Assembly: GCA_017457865.1 (NCBI GenBank)
Contig: JAFTGN010000004.1
Location: 38,891 to 102,890, forward strand
Reading direction: 5' to 3'
DNA from: Lachnospiraceae bacterium
GTDB lineage: Bacteria; Bacillota; Clostridia; Lachnospirales; Lachnospiraceae
DNA: 64,000 nt
The position numbers and the translations under genes were made by a program. Position 1 is the first letter of the stretch. Every line of letters starts with the position of its first letter. Shown one piece after another: positions 51,191 through 59,910 of this stretch. The notes under the pieces were generated by a model, which did not search any database, was not told the DNA's origin, and saw only the letters and a program-made list of their open reading frames with translations.

Positions 51191-52291
51191 TTACTTCTCA
51201 TAAATTTTGTCAAACAGACCGCCATCTGCAAAGTGTTTCTCCTTTGTTTCCTTCCATCCACCAAAATGGTCAATGTCTGTCAATTCTACGCTTGTAATAA
51301 TCCACTTTCCATCCTCTGGAATCTCTGTAATGGTAGTGCTGTCTGTATCAAACTCATACTCTTTCAGTACTTCCTCATCAGATGGACGATAATAATTCTC
51401 TGCTTCCACTGCCTGGGCTTCCTTGGAATACAGATAAGACAGATACTCTGTTGCCACCTCTCTGGTTCCTCTGTCATCTACCACCTCGTCTACAATTGCA
51501 ACAGTCGGCTGGCACAAAATGGATACGGATGGAATCACAATTTCGTATTCACCCGGATACTCTGCCAGTGACAGGAATGCTTCATTCTCCCATGCTAACA
51601 ATACATCACCCTGACCATTCTCTACGAAAGATGTGGTAGCTCCTCTTGCACCAGAATCCAATACCACTACATTGGAATACAGCTTTGTCATATCAGCAAG
51701 AATGTCTTCTTCGCTTTCCCCCTGCTGCTCAAAGTAGTACCACGCAGCCAGATAATTCCAGCAAGCGCCGCCAGAGGTCTTTGGATTTGGTGTGATGATG
51801 CCTACATCGTCACGTACCAGATCATCCCAATCATAAATTTCCTTTGGATTGCCGCTTCTTACCAGAAATACGATAGAAGAAGTATATGGAGAACTGCTCA
51901 AATCAAATTCCTCTGTAAATCCATCTTCAATCAATCCTGCATCTGCTACTGCCTGCACGTCACCTTCCAGTGCCAGTGTAACCACATCTGCTTCCAGACC
52001 ATTTGCTACTTCCAGCGCCTGCTTTCCGGAACCGCCATGAGACTGTACAATCGTTACGTCCTGTCCAGTCTTATCCTTCCAGTAACTCTTAAACAGCTCA
52101 TTGTATGCTGCATACAACTCTCTGGTAGGGTCATAAGATACGTTGGTAATCTCAACCGGTGACAGATCAGCCTGCTTCTCAGCGGAAACATTTGTGCCTG
52201 TAGAAGCACTTTCCTTGGCAGAACCGCACGCAGATAAACCAAATACCAATGATAAACTCAAACCAATTGCCAATAATTTTCTCTTTTTCAT
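51191..52291 (-). CDS. sbp: sulfate-binding lipoprotein
   Basis: A 366-residue binding protein with a lipoprotein signal (LSLVFGLSACGSAKE, Cys near 22). VSYDPTRELYAAYNELF, VQSHGGSGKQALEVANGLEADVVTLALEGD and NPKTSGGACWNYLAAW match the sulfate/thiosulfate-binding family, with the anion-contacting SHGGSGKQ and SGGA loops. It feeds CysT/CysW/CysA encoded downstream. A consensus promoter lies about 75 bases upstream. Confidence 0.95.
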   Translation of the reverse strand: MKKRKLLAIGLSLSLVFGLSACGSAKESASTGTNVSAEKQADLSPVEITNVSYDPTRELYAAYNELFKSYWKDKTGQDVTIVQSHGGSGKQALEVANGLEADVVTLALEGDVQAVADAGLIEDGFTEEFDLSSSPYTSSIVFLVRSGNPKEIYDWDDLVRDDVGIITPNPKTSGGACWNYLAAWYYFEQQGESEEDILADMTKLYSNVVVLDSGARGATTSFVENGQGDVLLAWENEAFLSLAEYPGEYEIVIPSVSILCQPTVAIVDEVVDDRGTREVATEYLSYLYSKEAQAVEAENYYRPSDEEVLKEYEFDTDSTTITEIPEDGKWIITSVELTDIDHFGGWKETKEKHFADGGLFDKIYEK

Positions 52292-52335
52292 AATCTCTCA
52301 TCCTCCATCTCAAAAATCTATTCCCTATTTTTCAT

Positions 52336-52353
52336 GTAGGTTTTGTAGGTTTT
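52336..52353 (-). promoter_or_regulatory. tandem 9-bp repeat at the start of the sulfate operon message
   Basis: GTAGGTTTT occurs twice in tandem on the plus strand (AAACCTACA twice on the transcribed minus strand), just downstream of the predicted start. It could be an operator; no regulator is assigned. Confidence 0.4.
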
Positions 52354-52366
52354 TGTTACGCTAGCT

Positions 52367-52395
52367 ATCTTACTCTATCCCTACTAAAAAGTCAA
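52367..52395 (-). promoter_or_regulatory. predicted promoter of the sulfate operon
   Basis: Minus-strand TTGACT (52390-52395), 17-bp spacer, TAAGAT (52367-52372). Confidence 0.65.
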
Positions 52396-52450
52396 CCCTT
52401 TTTTACCAACTTTTTATGCAGTCGTTTGCATATACCATTTGGGGAAGCAA

Positions 52451-52500
52451 GGTTGCATGTGCAGAACACTTTTTTGTGTAATAGAGCTTTCCTATTTATG
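52451..52500. repeat. partial family C repeat (C3)
   Basis: GGTTGCATGTGCAGAACACT, then TTTTTTGTGTAATAG...CCTATT, matching the right part of the 59911 and 17025 copies. It directly follows the AraC gene terminator on the minus strand. Confidence 0.6.
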
Positions 52501-52501
52501 C

Positions 52502-52533
52502 AAAAAGGCACCCCCTCTTTACAAGGCGGTGCC
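52502..52533 (-). terminator. terminator after the AraC-family gene
   Basis: Minus-strand stem GGCACC / GGTGCC followed by TTTTTGC, about 20 bases after the stop codon. Confidence 0.7.
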
Positions 52534-52554
52534 ACATGATTTTATTCAAAATAG

Positions 52555-53385
52555 TTACTCAAAATATACAATTTTCAGTTTTTCATAGAACTCATTCTCG
52601 TTCAGACACTTTCGATATCGCTTTGGTGTCAATCCGGTATACGCCTTAAAATCGTGTACAAAATGTGCCTGGTCAAAATACCCCGCATTTGCTGCGATTT
52701 CTGTCAGGGAAATTTCGCCGAACTCATTCAATGCTGTGACCGATTTCTGAAATCTGATGATTTTTGCAAACTGTTTTGGACTCAAACCTGTTTCTTTGTG
52801 AAAGCATTTATTCAAATAACGCTCAGAATATCCGGTTTCCTCCGCAAGCTGCTCCAGCCGGATGATCCCTCCACTTTCAAACATACGATTCAGACTATGT
52901 GTAACAAGAAGATTTCCGTTTTCAAAAGGACTGATCCTGCGATAAATTTTCATATAGGAATTCATAAAAGTCTTAATCTGTGTATAAAAATGATCCGCAT
53001 TCCAGATCCCCTCCAGCATCCGCTCATCGTGTACCAGTGTTTCAAAAGGTATCCTTGCCCCCACCAGATATTCCATCACATCCGCTTGCCCAAGCACCGG
53101 ATTATATCCAGGCATAAATCGCACTCCAAAATAATATGTATGAGCTCTTGTGAGAACCTGTTCCGGCTTCAGGACAGTACCACAGATATGCGCTTCCGGT
53201 TCCACCTTGTCACAGCAGAATACCATGTCTACACAACCATCAGGAATGGCCAATCGAGGCTGGCTGCAAGTATTGCAACGATAAAAATGTACAATGCCAT
53301 AGCGATTCAACACAAATTTCTGATAAGATTCTGAACCGGTCACAAACAACGGCTGCCTGGGCTCCATATAAACATAGTCATACAT
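52555..53385 (-). CDS. AraC-family transcriptional regulator
   Basis: A 276-residue regulator. The C-terminal 100 residues hold two helix-turn-helix units: IRLEQLAEETGYSERYLNKCFHKETGLSPKQFAKIIRFQKSV and ISLTEIAANAGYFDQAHFVHDFKAYTGLTPKRYRK. The N-terminal 170 residues look like a small-molecule sensor domain with several Cys (RCNTCSQ, VFCCDK). It follows the oxidase operon on the same strand but has its own promoter and a terminator between, so it is a likely local regulator. The second of two close ATG codons has the better ribosome spacing. Confidence 0.88.
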   Translation of the reverse strand: MYDYVYMEPRQPLFVTGSESYQKFVLNRYGIVHFYRCNTCSQPRLAIPDGCVDMVFCCDKVEPEAHICGTVLKPEQVLTRAHTYYFGVRFMPGYNPVLGQADVMEYLVGARIPFETLVHDERMLEGIWNADHFYTQIKTFMNSYMKIYRRISPFENGNLLVTHSLNRMFESGGIIRLEQLAEETGYSERYLNKCFHKETGLSPKQFAKIIRFQKSVTALNEFGEISLTEIAANAGYFDQAHFVHDFKAYTGLTPKRYRKCLNENEFYEKLKIVYFE

Positions 53386-53408
53386 CCGCATCCCTTCTTT
53401 CCAACAGA

Positions 53409-53436
53409 ATTATACCACTTTTGAAAAGAATTACAA
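53409..53436 (-). promoter_or_regulatory. predicted promoter of the AraC-family gene
   Basis: Minus-strand TTGTAA (53431-53436), 16-bp spacer, TATAAT (53409-53414). Confidence 0.6.
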
Positions 53437-53438
53437 CT

Positions 53439-53472
53439 CAAAAAGACGACACCTCATTGTGTATCGCCTTTT
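53439..53472 (-). terminator. terminator of the oxidase-permease operon
   Basis: Minus-strand AAGGCGATACAC / GGTGTCGTCTT, imperfect stem, followed by TTTGAG, close to the APC permease stop codon. Confidence 0.65.
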
Positions 53473-53477
53473 CAGTC

Positions 53478-54950
53478 TTATTCCGGTCTTGTTCCAGTAT
53501 TAAAATCTGCCGGAACACTTTCCATGGCAGGTTCCGGATTGATATGCAGTCTTTTTGCAATCTTGGGATTGTGTGTCACCTGATACAAATCGGATTCCAT
53601 GGCCATCACTTCTTTGATCTGGTATGCTTTGAACAATGGACGCTTGATGATCAATCGAATCCAGATCACCGCATAAACAGAAAGAATGGCAAGCACAATC
53701 AGGAAAATCAAATAGATTTTCTGTTTCACAGCAGGATCGGGATCAATATTCCAGATCATGAAAGCATTTCCCAGAATTCCAATGATGGGAATCACAGGTC
53801 CAAAGGGAAATTTAAAGGTGCGAGGTGCCTTTGGCAGCCGCTTTCTGAGAATCAAAACATCACCGTGTAGTGTGATATAAGAGAAAATCCAGAACGTACA
53901 GCCTGTTAAAATCAAAAAGGTGACTTCATCACTTGTAGAAAGTCCCACCGCATTGATGAGCACCATCACAGAGGAAACAAGCAACAGTCCTACATAAGGG
54001 GTGCCTCTTCGATTGCAGTTCATAAATACCGATGGAAGAAGATTGATCTTTGCCATCCCGGCACAAATCTGAGAAATCGAAAACAATGCCGTATTGATGG
54101 TACTGATGACCGCAAGCAGGGAAATAACGGTCATCCATGCAGTTCCCGCTTTTCCATATAACAGAGAACCATACAAAATATGGGGAACTGTACTTGCTCC
54201 CAGTTCATCCCACGGGGTATAATTGTGAAATCCCAGTGTGACAAAAATCTGCATGACCAGAATGGCAACCAGACTGATGACCATTCCAAGAGGTACCTTT
54301 TTTCTGGGATTGTCCACCTGTGTGGAAATCGGTACGATAAACTCTACGCCAATAAACAGAAAGAATGCCAGTCCCAGCAGGGAAAAAACATCTTTCGGAC
54401 TGGAACTCAGCACCGCAGCCTGTTCCACAACAGTCCCTGTGCCAAGCCGAAGCGTTCCAAGAATCCCCAATAACATCAACGAACCAATCAATCCATATGC
54501 CACAATATTCTGAATCCTTGCAAACATATCCACACCAAACAGATTCAAAACGGCCAGCAATATAATCAAAACAATAGAATACACCGAACCGGAAATGGGA
54601 ATTCCGGAAAATACACTGCTTAACGTGTTTCCAAACATGGCCGCCTCTGAACTTCCCATAATGGTCTGGCAGGTCAGGTAACCCCCTACTGTAATGACAA
54701 TGGCCACAAAGGGACCAAAGCTGGCGAGAGTATATTGTGCCATTCCCCCGGTCAGATTGGGCATAAGCGCATTTAATTCACATATAGAAAGTGCTGTGAG
54801 AATGTTAAATGCACATGCAATGGTCATGGTAATGATGAAAGGTGTTCCAATGGCAGCCGAACCCTGTCCGATCGAAAGCAGACAGCTTGTTGCCACAATC
54901 AGTCCTACCCCGGTTGCAATAATACTCGGCAGTCCAAGCTTCTTACGCAT
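53478..54950 (-). CDS. APC-superfamily amino acid permease
   Basis: A 490-residue permease with about 12 membrane segments. The first begins LPSIIATGVGLIVATSCLLS, the unwound helix-1 region of APC transporters; SICELNALMPNLTGGMAQY and EFIVPISTQVDNPRKKVPLGM are further family marks. It is the last gene of the oxidase operon, downstream of the P-II gene, so it probably brings in the amino acid or amine that the oxidase consumes, or exchanges product. Substrate cannot be read from sequence. AGGAGG precedes the start. Confidence 0.9.
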   Translation of the reverse strand: MRKKLGLPSIIATGVGLIVATSCLLSIGQGSAAIGTPFIITMTIACAFNILTALSICELNALMPNLTGGMAQYTLASFGPFVAIVITVGGYLTCQTIMGSSEAAMFGNTLSSVFSGIPISGSVYSIVLIILLAVLNLFGVDMFARIQNIVAYGLIGSLMLLGILGTLRLGTGTVVEQAAVLSSSPKDVFSLLGLAFFLFIGVEFIVPISTQVDNPRKKVPLGMVISLVAILVMQIFVTLGFHNYTPWDELGASTVPHILYGSLLYGKAGTAWMTVISLLAVISTINTALFSISQICAGMAKINLLPSVFMNCNRRGTPYVGLLLVSSVMVLINAVGLSTSDEVTFLILTGCTFWIFSYITLHGDVLILRKRLPKAPRTFKFPFGPVIPIIGILGNAFMIWNIDPDPAVKQKIYLIFLIVLAILSVYAVIWIRLIIKRPLFKAYQIKEVMAMESDLYQVTHNPKIAKRLHINPEPAMESVPADFNTGTRPE

Positions 54951-54990
54951 CTTGATTCCTCCTTCTGATCAACCTATCTCATATAGGCAA

Positions 54991-55353
54991 TTATAATTCT
55001 CCTTCGTTTACTGCATCGTATCCCTCTTCTCCGGTCCGAACACGAATGACATTTGTCACATCAGAAACAAAAATCTTACCATCTCCGATATGCCCTGTGT
55101 AAAGTTCCTTCTTTACGAATTCCAGCAATTCATCCAGTTCTTCTGTCGGCACCACCATCATGACCACTTCTTTTGGCAAAAGGCTGATCTCCTGATTGTT
55201 TCCATTGACTTCAAACTCCTGTGTACCATGCTGTACTCCACAGCCCAATACCTGATATACGGTCATTCCGCTGATGTGAAACTTTCCAAGTGCCTTTTTC
55301 AATGGCTCAATCTTGGAAATACCTGTAATAATTTCAATTCTGGATAATTTCAT
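54991..55353 (-). CDS. P-II family (GlnB/GlnK-like) signalling protein
   Basis: A 120-residue P-II protein. HISGMTVYQVLGCGVQHG matches the strand before the T-loop, and YTGHIGDGKIFVSDVTNVIRVRTGEEGYDA is the C-terminal P-II signature with the TGxxGDGKI ATP/2-oxoglutarate B-loop. The T-loop has normal length but lacks the Tyr51 uridylylation region (NNQEISLLPK instead of GAEYxVDFLPK), and GFG is GCG. No ammonium transporter is near; it lies between the oxidase gene and an APC permease, so it may control one of them. This partner assignment is inference. Confidence 0.88.
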   Translation of the reverse strand: MKLSRIEIITGISKIEPLKKALGKFHISGMTVYQVLGCGVQHGTQEFEVNGNNQEISLLPKEVVMMVVPTEELDELLEFVKKELYTGHIGDGKIFVSDVTNVIRVRTGEEGYDAVNEGEL

Positions 55354-55388
55354 TGTTTTTTCCTTCCTTTCTCAGTTTTTTCCGCACC

Positions 55389-56507
55389 TTATGCCCATCT
55401 GCCATATCGCAGCGGAGACAAATCCACCGCGGTTTCCTGCCCCGTGGCCAACTGGGCAAGCACAAGTCCCACGGCAGGAGAAATGCCAAACCCATGTCCG
55501 CTAAAGCCACAGGCAAGAATCAATCCCGGTGCTTCTTCCACCTTACTGATCACCGGCACATGATCGGCACAAATGTCAATCCACCCTGCCCAGCTGCGGA
55601 CCACTTTGATCTCTGCAAGGGATGGGAAATACCGCATAATGCCTCTGCATGCTGCGGAAGCCGCGATGCTGGACGATACGGGCTTGCCTGGTTTTGCAAA
55701 AGGCTCCAGACCGGAATTCAATCCAAACACAAAGGAACCATGATCGGTCTGGTGGCCGTAAAAATCTGCATCTGCCGTTCCAAGCATCTGCCAGAACATA
55801 GGGGCAACCGCCTCTGTGACCAAGGTTTCCAGCAAAACAGGCTGCATAGGAACATCTACCCCTACTGTGGAAGCAAGAAAACGACTTTCATAGCCTGCCG
55901 CCAGAATGATCTGATCTCCTTCATACACATTGCCGGATGCACTGATTGCCTGACAAACCTTTCCTTTGATTTTCCGAAGGGATACGATTTTTTCATCACT
56001 GATGAAGTGTGCCCCCAGGCGGCGTGCCATCTTATAATATCCCATGGTAGCCATCAGTGGATTTGCATGACCATCTGTAGGACACCAGCTGGCACAGGTC
56101 ACTGCATCAGACAGGTAAGGGTTGATTTCTCTTGCTTCGTCACCGGAAATCATCCGCACATCCAGTCCGCATTTGACCGCCCGTTCTGTCAATCCCTCCA
56201 GAATCTTTTGATTTTGTTCTGTACCGCCCAGACGAAGATTTCCCTGCTGGTGATACTCCACATTTGTATCCAGCATATCGGAAAGATTGGGCCATATATG
56301 TTTGATGGCATACATCACAAGAGGAAGTTCTCTGGGATCCCGTCCGGACTGTCGTACACCACCGCCGTTTCTCACCGAACCGCCATTGCCAATATTTTCG
56401 CTGCCTTCCAAAACGATGACGGATACACCATTTTGGGCAAGGTTATATGCTGCCGCACACCCCATGATTCCACCGCCTACAATAACGACATCTGCCTTCA
56501 TGTTCAC
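55389..56507 (-). CDS. FAD-dependent amine/amino-acid oxidoreductase subunit (HcnC/DadA-like)
   Basis: A 372-residue DAO-family flavoprotein. The FAD loop is DVVIVGGGIMGCAAAYNLAQNG near the N-terminus; GHANPLMATMGYYKMARRLGA and a C-terminal ILACGFSGHGFGISPAVG are typical of glycine oxidase, sarcosine oxidase beta and HcnC-like subunits. It should hold the catalytic flavin that oxidises a C-N bond. It starts within the stop of the upstream 2Fe-2S gene (ATGA overlap), implying a stoichiometric complex. Confidence 0.88.
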   Translation of the reverse strand: MNMKADVVIVGGGIMGCAAAYNLAQNGVSVIVLEGSENIGNGGSVRNGGGVRQSGRDPRELPLVMYAIKHIWPNLSDMLDTNVEYHQQGNLRLGGTEQNQKILEGLTERAVKCGLDVRMISGDEAREINPYLSDAVTCASWCPTDGHANPLMATMGYYKMARRLGAHFISDEKIVSLRKIKGKVCQAISASGNVYEGDQIILAAGYESRFLASTVGVDVPMQPVLLETLVTEAVAPMFWQMLGTADADFYGHQTDHGSFVFGLNSGLEPFAKPGKPVSSSIAASAACRGIMRYFPSLAEIKVVRSWAGWIDICADHVPVISKVEEAPGLILACGFSGHGFGISPAVGLVLAQLATGQETAVDLSPLRYGRWA

Positions 56508-56818
56508 TCCCCCTTATCCTTTGCAAGAATCTGCATTTCGATGGGCCGCATCGGGGCTCTTCCTGTTGCTGACCCAAGGGCATTTGGTTTCACACCCAAT
56601 TCTCTTGCCACAATGCTTTTCACCAGTTTTGTACAGGTCTGTCCCTGACACAGTCCCATTCCTGTGCGGAGATAACGGCGTATTTCCGTCAATGTAAACA
56701 TGCCATCATGGACTGCCCTGCGGATTTCCCCTTTTGTAATTTCCTCGCAACGGCAAATGATCATATCATCATCCGGAGCTTCCACAAAAGGCTTCAGTTC
56801 TCTGTTTCTGTCGTTCAT
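56504..56818 (-). CDS. BFD-like [2Fe-2S] protein
   Basis: A 104-residue small iron-sulfur protein. The cysteines are in IICRCEEITKGEI and GMGLCQGQTCTKL, the C-x-C...C-x4-C layout of bacterioferritin-associated-ferredoxin-like domains. In many HcnB/OoxA proteins this domain is fused to the large flavoprotein; here it is a separate gene, overlapping both neighbours by four bases. Likely an electron-transfer subunit of the complex. Confidence 0.85.
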   Translation of the reverse strand: MNDRNRELKPFVEAPDDDMIICRCEEITKGEIRRAVHDGMFTLTEIRRYLRTGMGLCQGQTCTKLVKSIVARELGVKPNALGSATGRAPMRPIEMQILAKDKGE

Positions 56819-58401
56819 ACCGGTTCTCCTTTCCTGAAAAATCTTGCTTTCATAGCGTATTCCTTTGGCACTTTCATGGTCAGCAGATTGGTGTGATCAA
56901 ATACCTTTGCCGTTCTCACCCCTACCACTTCTGCTTCACATACCGCCTCTCCCTTTCGGCTCAGAGCGGTTCCCTTTTCCCCCTTTTGTGGAAGTGGAAG
57001 AAACTCATACGGAAGGGTAATTTCTGCCGTTCCATCTCCACAGTCTTCTCTTACCAGGAAGATGGCCTGACCGGAACATGCCGCCACACACATACCACAT
57101 CCTGTACATTTTGCCTCCGGATCAACAGACGGAAGGGATGTAATATGGCTTCCAATTTTGATACAGTGATTTTTACAGGCATCCTGACAGGGGTTACAGG
57201 GAATATTCTGGGTACACTCCATCACAGGATGAATGCCACTGCTGTGTGTCACCCCTGGAAAACGCTCCACTTCCTCATCAGAAACAAAGCCATACTGCAA
57301 CAGATTTTGAGAAATGGCAATTCCTTCTTCTGTTTCTGTGATCTGCTTTCCTCTCATTCCCGGTGCAAACATTCCCTGCCGCAATCCGCCAAGGGCTGCC
57401 TTCTGCTTTTCAATTTCCGCTGTTCCTTCTGCCTCTGACAGATACCCCAGCTTGACTGCAGCGGCTATGCCTGCAATCCTTCCTTCAATCATGGCACTGG
57501 AAGCTTCTTCAATTCCAGACACGTCTCCGGCCGCATAAATGCCGGAAACAGAAGTCTCTCCATACTCATCTACCACCGGTACAAATCCCGCTTTTGCAGG
57601 ATTGTCTTCCATGTCACAACCAGCCATGTCACAAAGCTTGGACATAGGAGAGAGTCCCACTGCCAGACAAATGGTATCCACATCGAAGTGCTTTTCACTG
57701 CCTTCTATGATCTGCCAGTTGGCATCCACCTGCCCGATGGTCACACCCGTCACATGGTCCTCTCCCTCAGCGGAAACAATGGTATGAGACAGATAAAACG
57801 GAACACCGCATCTTGCCACTTTGGATGCATGTACCCCGTAACCGCCTACGCGAGGTGCCGCATCGGCAAGTGCCACTACCTCACATCCTGCCTGCATCAG
57901 CTGGAAACTGACCACCAGCCCCACATTTCCGGTTCCCAGCATCAGCACACGATGTCCGGGAAGCACACCATGAAGGTTCATCATGGTCTGGGCTGCACCG
58001 GCACCGATGACACCAGGAAGGGTCCACCCTGGAAATGTGACCATGTTTTCGCTTGCACCTGTGGCAATCAAAATGGTATCTCCCTTGGCATGGGTTACAT
58101 GTTCCCCTATTTTGACTGTGACCTCTTTTTCCGGGAAAATACCGATGACGATGGCATCTAACACAACCTCTACTCCCAGTTCAGAAGCTTCTGCCAACAG
58201 TTTTTCTCCAATTTGAAAGCCACGAATCTTCGCATAATGCTCCCTTGAGCCAAAAAATTTATGAATCTGCTTAAACAGCTGTCCGCCGGGTTTTGCATTT
58301 TCATCATAAACCACCACTTTCATGCCACGCTTTGCCGCCTCAATTGCGGCAGAAAGTCCGGCAGGACCTGCCCCAACAATGATCATGTCATAGTGTTTCA
58401 T
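56815..58401 (-). CDS. NAD(P)/FAD oxidoreductase with ferredoxin-type 4Fe-4S domain (HcnB-like)
   Basis: A 528-residue pyridine-nucleotide-disulfide-type flavoprotein: FAD loop MIIVGAGPAGLSAAIEAAKRG, second nucleotide fold VLMLGTGNVGLVVSFQLMQAG, and SGIYAAGDVSG. The C-terminal 130 residues carry eight or more Cys, with CTQNIPCNPCQDACKNHC and CTGCGMCVAAC, so at least one [4Fe-4S] ferredoxin domain that HcnB itself lacks. It may pass electrons from the DAO-type subunit to a soluble carrier instead of to quinone or oxygen, as suits an anaerobe (inference). Confidence 0.86.
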   Translation of the reverse strand: MKHYDMIIVGAGPAGLSAAIEAAKRGMKVVVYDENAKPGGQLFKQIHKFFGSREHYAKIRGFQIGEKLLAEASELGVEVVLDAIVIGIFPEKEVTVKIGEHVTHAKGDTILIATGASENMVTFPGWTLPGVIGAGAAQTMMNLHGVLPGHRVLMLGTGNVGLVVSFQLMQAGCEVVALADAAPRVGGYGVHASKVARCGVPFYLSHTIVSAEGEDHVTGVTIGQVDANWQIIEGSEKHFDVDTICLAVGLSPMSKLCDMAGCDMEDNPAKAGFVPVVDEYGETSVSGIYAAGDVSGIEEASSAMIEGRIAGIAAAVKLGYLSEAEGTAEIEKQKAALGGLRQGMFAPGMRGKQITETEEGIAISQNLLQYGFVSDEEVERFPGVTHSSGIHPVMECTQNIPCNPCQDACKNHCIKIGSHITSLPSVDPEAKCTGCGMCVAACSGQAIFLVREDCGDGTAEITLPYEFLPLPQKGEKGTALSRKGEAVCEAEVVGVRTAKVFDHTNLLTMKVPKEYAMKARFFRKGEPV

Positions 58402-58721
58402 ACTGCATTTCCCTCCTTCCCTGCGGAAACGCCGTACTGGGTCCGCACCTCCATGCCTGCCTCAAGAGGGGTGATACAAGTTCGCACATTGGGTTTGCCA
58501 TTCACCACCATGACGCAGTCTGTACACCGTCCTATGGCACAAAAAATGCCTCTGGGTTTATGTTCCTTTTTTGTGTAACGATGTACCATCACACCTGCAT
58601 TTTTCAACGCCATTGCAATGGGTTCTCCTGCGCAGCCTTCTAATTGCTTTCCATCAAATGTAAAGGAAACTGTTTTCCCTTTTTCGTAAGTCCCTAAAAT
58701 TGGGTGTTCTTGTATTCTCAT
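58398..58721 (-). CDS. [2Fe-2S] subunit of the amine/amino-acid dehydrogenase (HcnA-like)
   Basis: A 107-residue protein of the Fer2_4 type: VSFTFDGKQLEGCAGEPIAMALKNAG, then GIFCAIGRCTDCVMVVNGKPNVRTC, supplying the four cysteines of a plant-type [2Fe-2S] cluster. Such gamma subunits accompany HcnBC, opine oxidases and archaeal proline dehydrogenases. ATG with GAGG at 8 bases is preferred over an upstream GTG. Overlaps the next gene by four bases and follows the cyclodeaminase-like gene by 10. Confidence 0.87.
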   Translation of the reverse strand: MRIQEHPILGTYEKGKTVSFTFDGKQLEGCAGEPIAMALKNAGVMVHRYTKKEHKPRGIFCAIGRCTDCVMVVNGKPNVRTCITPLEAGMEVRTQYGVSAGKEGNAV

Positions 58722-58731
58722 GCTTCTCACC

Positions 58732-59865
58732 TCACATCATTGCCGGCGTGTTCCAAAGATTCAGTTTGGTTCCAATTCCTTTTTTCACTGCATTGCGGTA
58801 AACCACCGTTCCCCAGGCAACATCCTCCACGGGCATTCCACCAATGGAATAGATAATAATTTCATCCTCTTTGCGATGAACCGGAATTTTTCCCATCAAT
58901 ACATCCCCTAAATCATCCACCTGATCGGCTGTCATTTTTCCTTCCGCAATCAAATCCATCACTCTCACTGCCGGAATGGGAATCACGTTGTAAGCATTTG
59001 GCTTCATTTCTTCTTCCCATGCCTCATACAGCTTGATGTTGTCTGTAATGGTTCTGGCACGATTGATGATAAAATCATCATCAAATCGCAGGGCTGCTGT
59101 AGAACTGATGATGGCACCTGGCTTGATCCATTCCTCTTTTATGTACGGATACTCGTTTGGATCTCCTGTAGGCGTAGAGGTTCCTGCCGAAACGATGTCA
59201 GAATCCCGAACTGCCTCCTCCATGGTATCTACTGCATATACGGTCACCTGTGGGTATTCCTGTTTTACATGGGCAATAAAATTTTCCAGAGATGCTTTTC
59301 CCCTGCCCTTTACTTTCACTGTCTTGATCCCAGGACGAACCGCCATAATCGCAGCAAGTGCGGTTTTGCTCATGACACCGGGACCGATCATGGCAACTGT
59401 CTCTGCATCTTCCTTTGCAAAATATTTGTACCCTACCCCCGGAACCGCACCGGTACGATACGCAGACAAAATATTGGCTGACATATAGGCAACCGGTGCG
59501 CCGGTGTCTTTGTCATTTAATGTCAGCATCAACACAGAACGAGGCAGCCCTTTTTCCTTATTTGCACAATTGGAACCATACCATTTCATACCTGCCATAT
59601 CAAACTTGCCTCCCAGATATGCCGGCATTGCCATAAAACGTCTGTCCGGTCCATCCACAGGCATTTCCGGGAATGGGGAAGATTCCGGGAAAACCACCAT
59701 ACAGCCGTGGGAATTTCCATTGGCACCACCCATCCGGTAATTTCCAACCTTCATCAGTCGGAACATTTCTTCCATTGCTTCGATACAGCCCTTCATATCT
59801 TTCACACCAGCTGCAATCATGTCTTCTTCATTTAAATACAAAAAATCAATTTTCGAATCACTCAT
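58732..59865 (-). CDS. ornithine cyclodeaminase/mu-crystallin family enzyme
   Basis: A 377-residue NAD(P)-binding protein. KWYGSNCANKEKGLPRSVLMLTLND, SANILSAYRTGAVPGVGYKYFAKEDAETVAMIGPGVMSKTALAAIM (Rossmann loop GPGVMS) and IVSAGTSTPTGDP fit the family, which includes ornithine cyclodeaminase, alanine dehydrogenase and ketimine reductases. It opens the oxidase operon, so it could reduce or cyclise an imine or amino acid in the same pathway. I recall, unverified, that close homologues are labelled tyramine oxidase subunit B in some databases. The start MSDSKIDFLYL has GGAGG; the upstream open frame is repeat DNA. Confidence 0.85.
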   Translation of the reverse strand: MSDSKIDFLYLNEEDMIAAGVKDMKGCIEAMEEMFRLMKVGNYRMGGANGNSHGCMVVFPESSPFPEMPVDGPDRRFMAMPAYLGGKFDMAGMKWYGSNCANKEKGLPRSVLMLTLNDKDTGAPVAYMSANILSAYRTGAVPGVGYKYFAKEDAETVAMIGPGVMSKTALAAIMAVRPGIKTVKVKGRGKASLENFIAHVKQEYPQVTVYAVDTMEEAVRDSDIVSAGTSTPTGDPNEYPYIKEEWIKPGAIISSTAALRFDDDFIINRARTITDNIKLYEAWEEEMKPNAYNVIPIPAVRVMDLIAEGKMTADQVDDLGDVLMGKIPVHRKEDEIIIYSIGGMPVEDVAWGTVVYRNAVKKGIGTKLNLWNTPAMM

Positions 59866-59910
59866 ATTTCTGCACCTCCAGTAAAAATAGAATTCTGCAA
59901 TTAATAAGAA

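Noticed and set aside
55353-56648. A 431-codon open frame on the plus strand
   Set aside because: Antisense to the DAO-type flavoprotein and the BFD-like gene, both strongly supported; composition is typical of a shadow frame.
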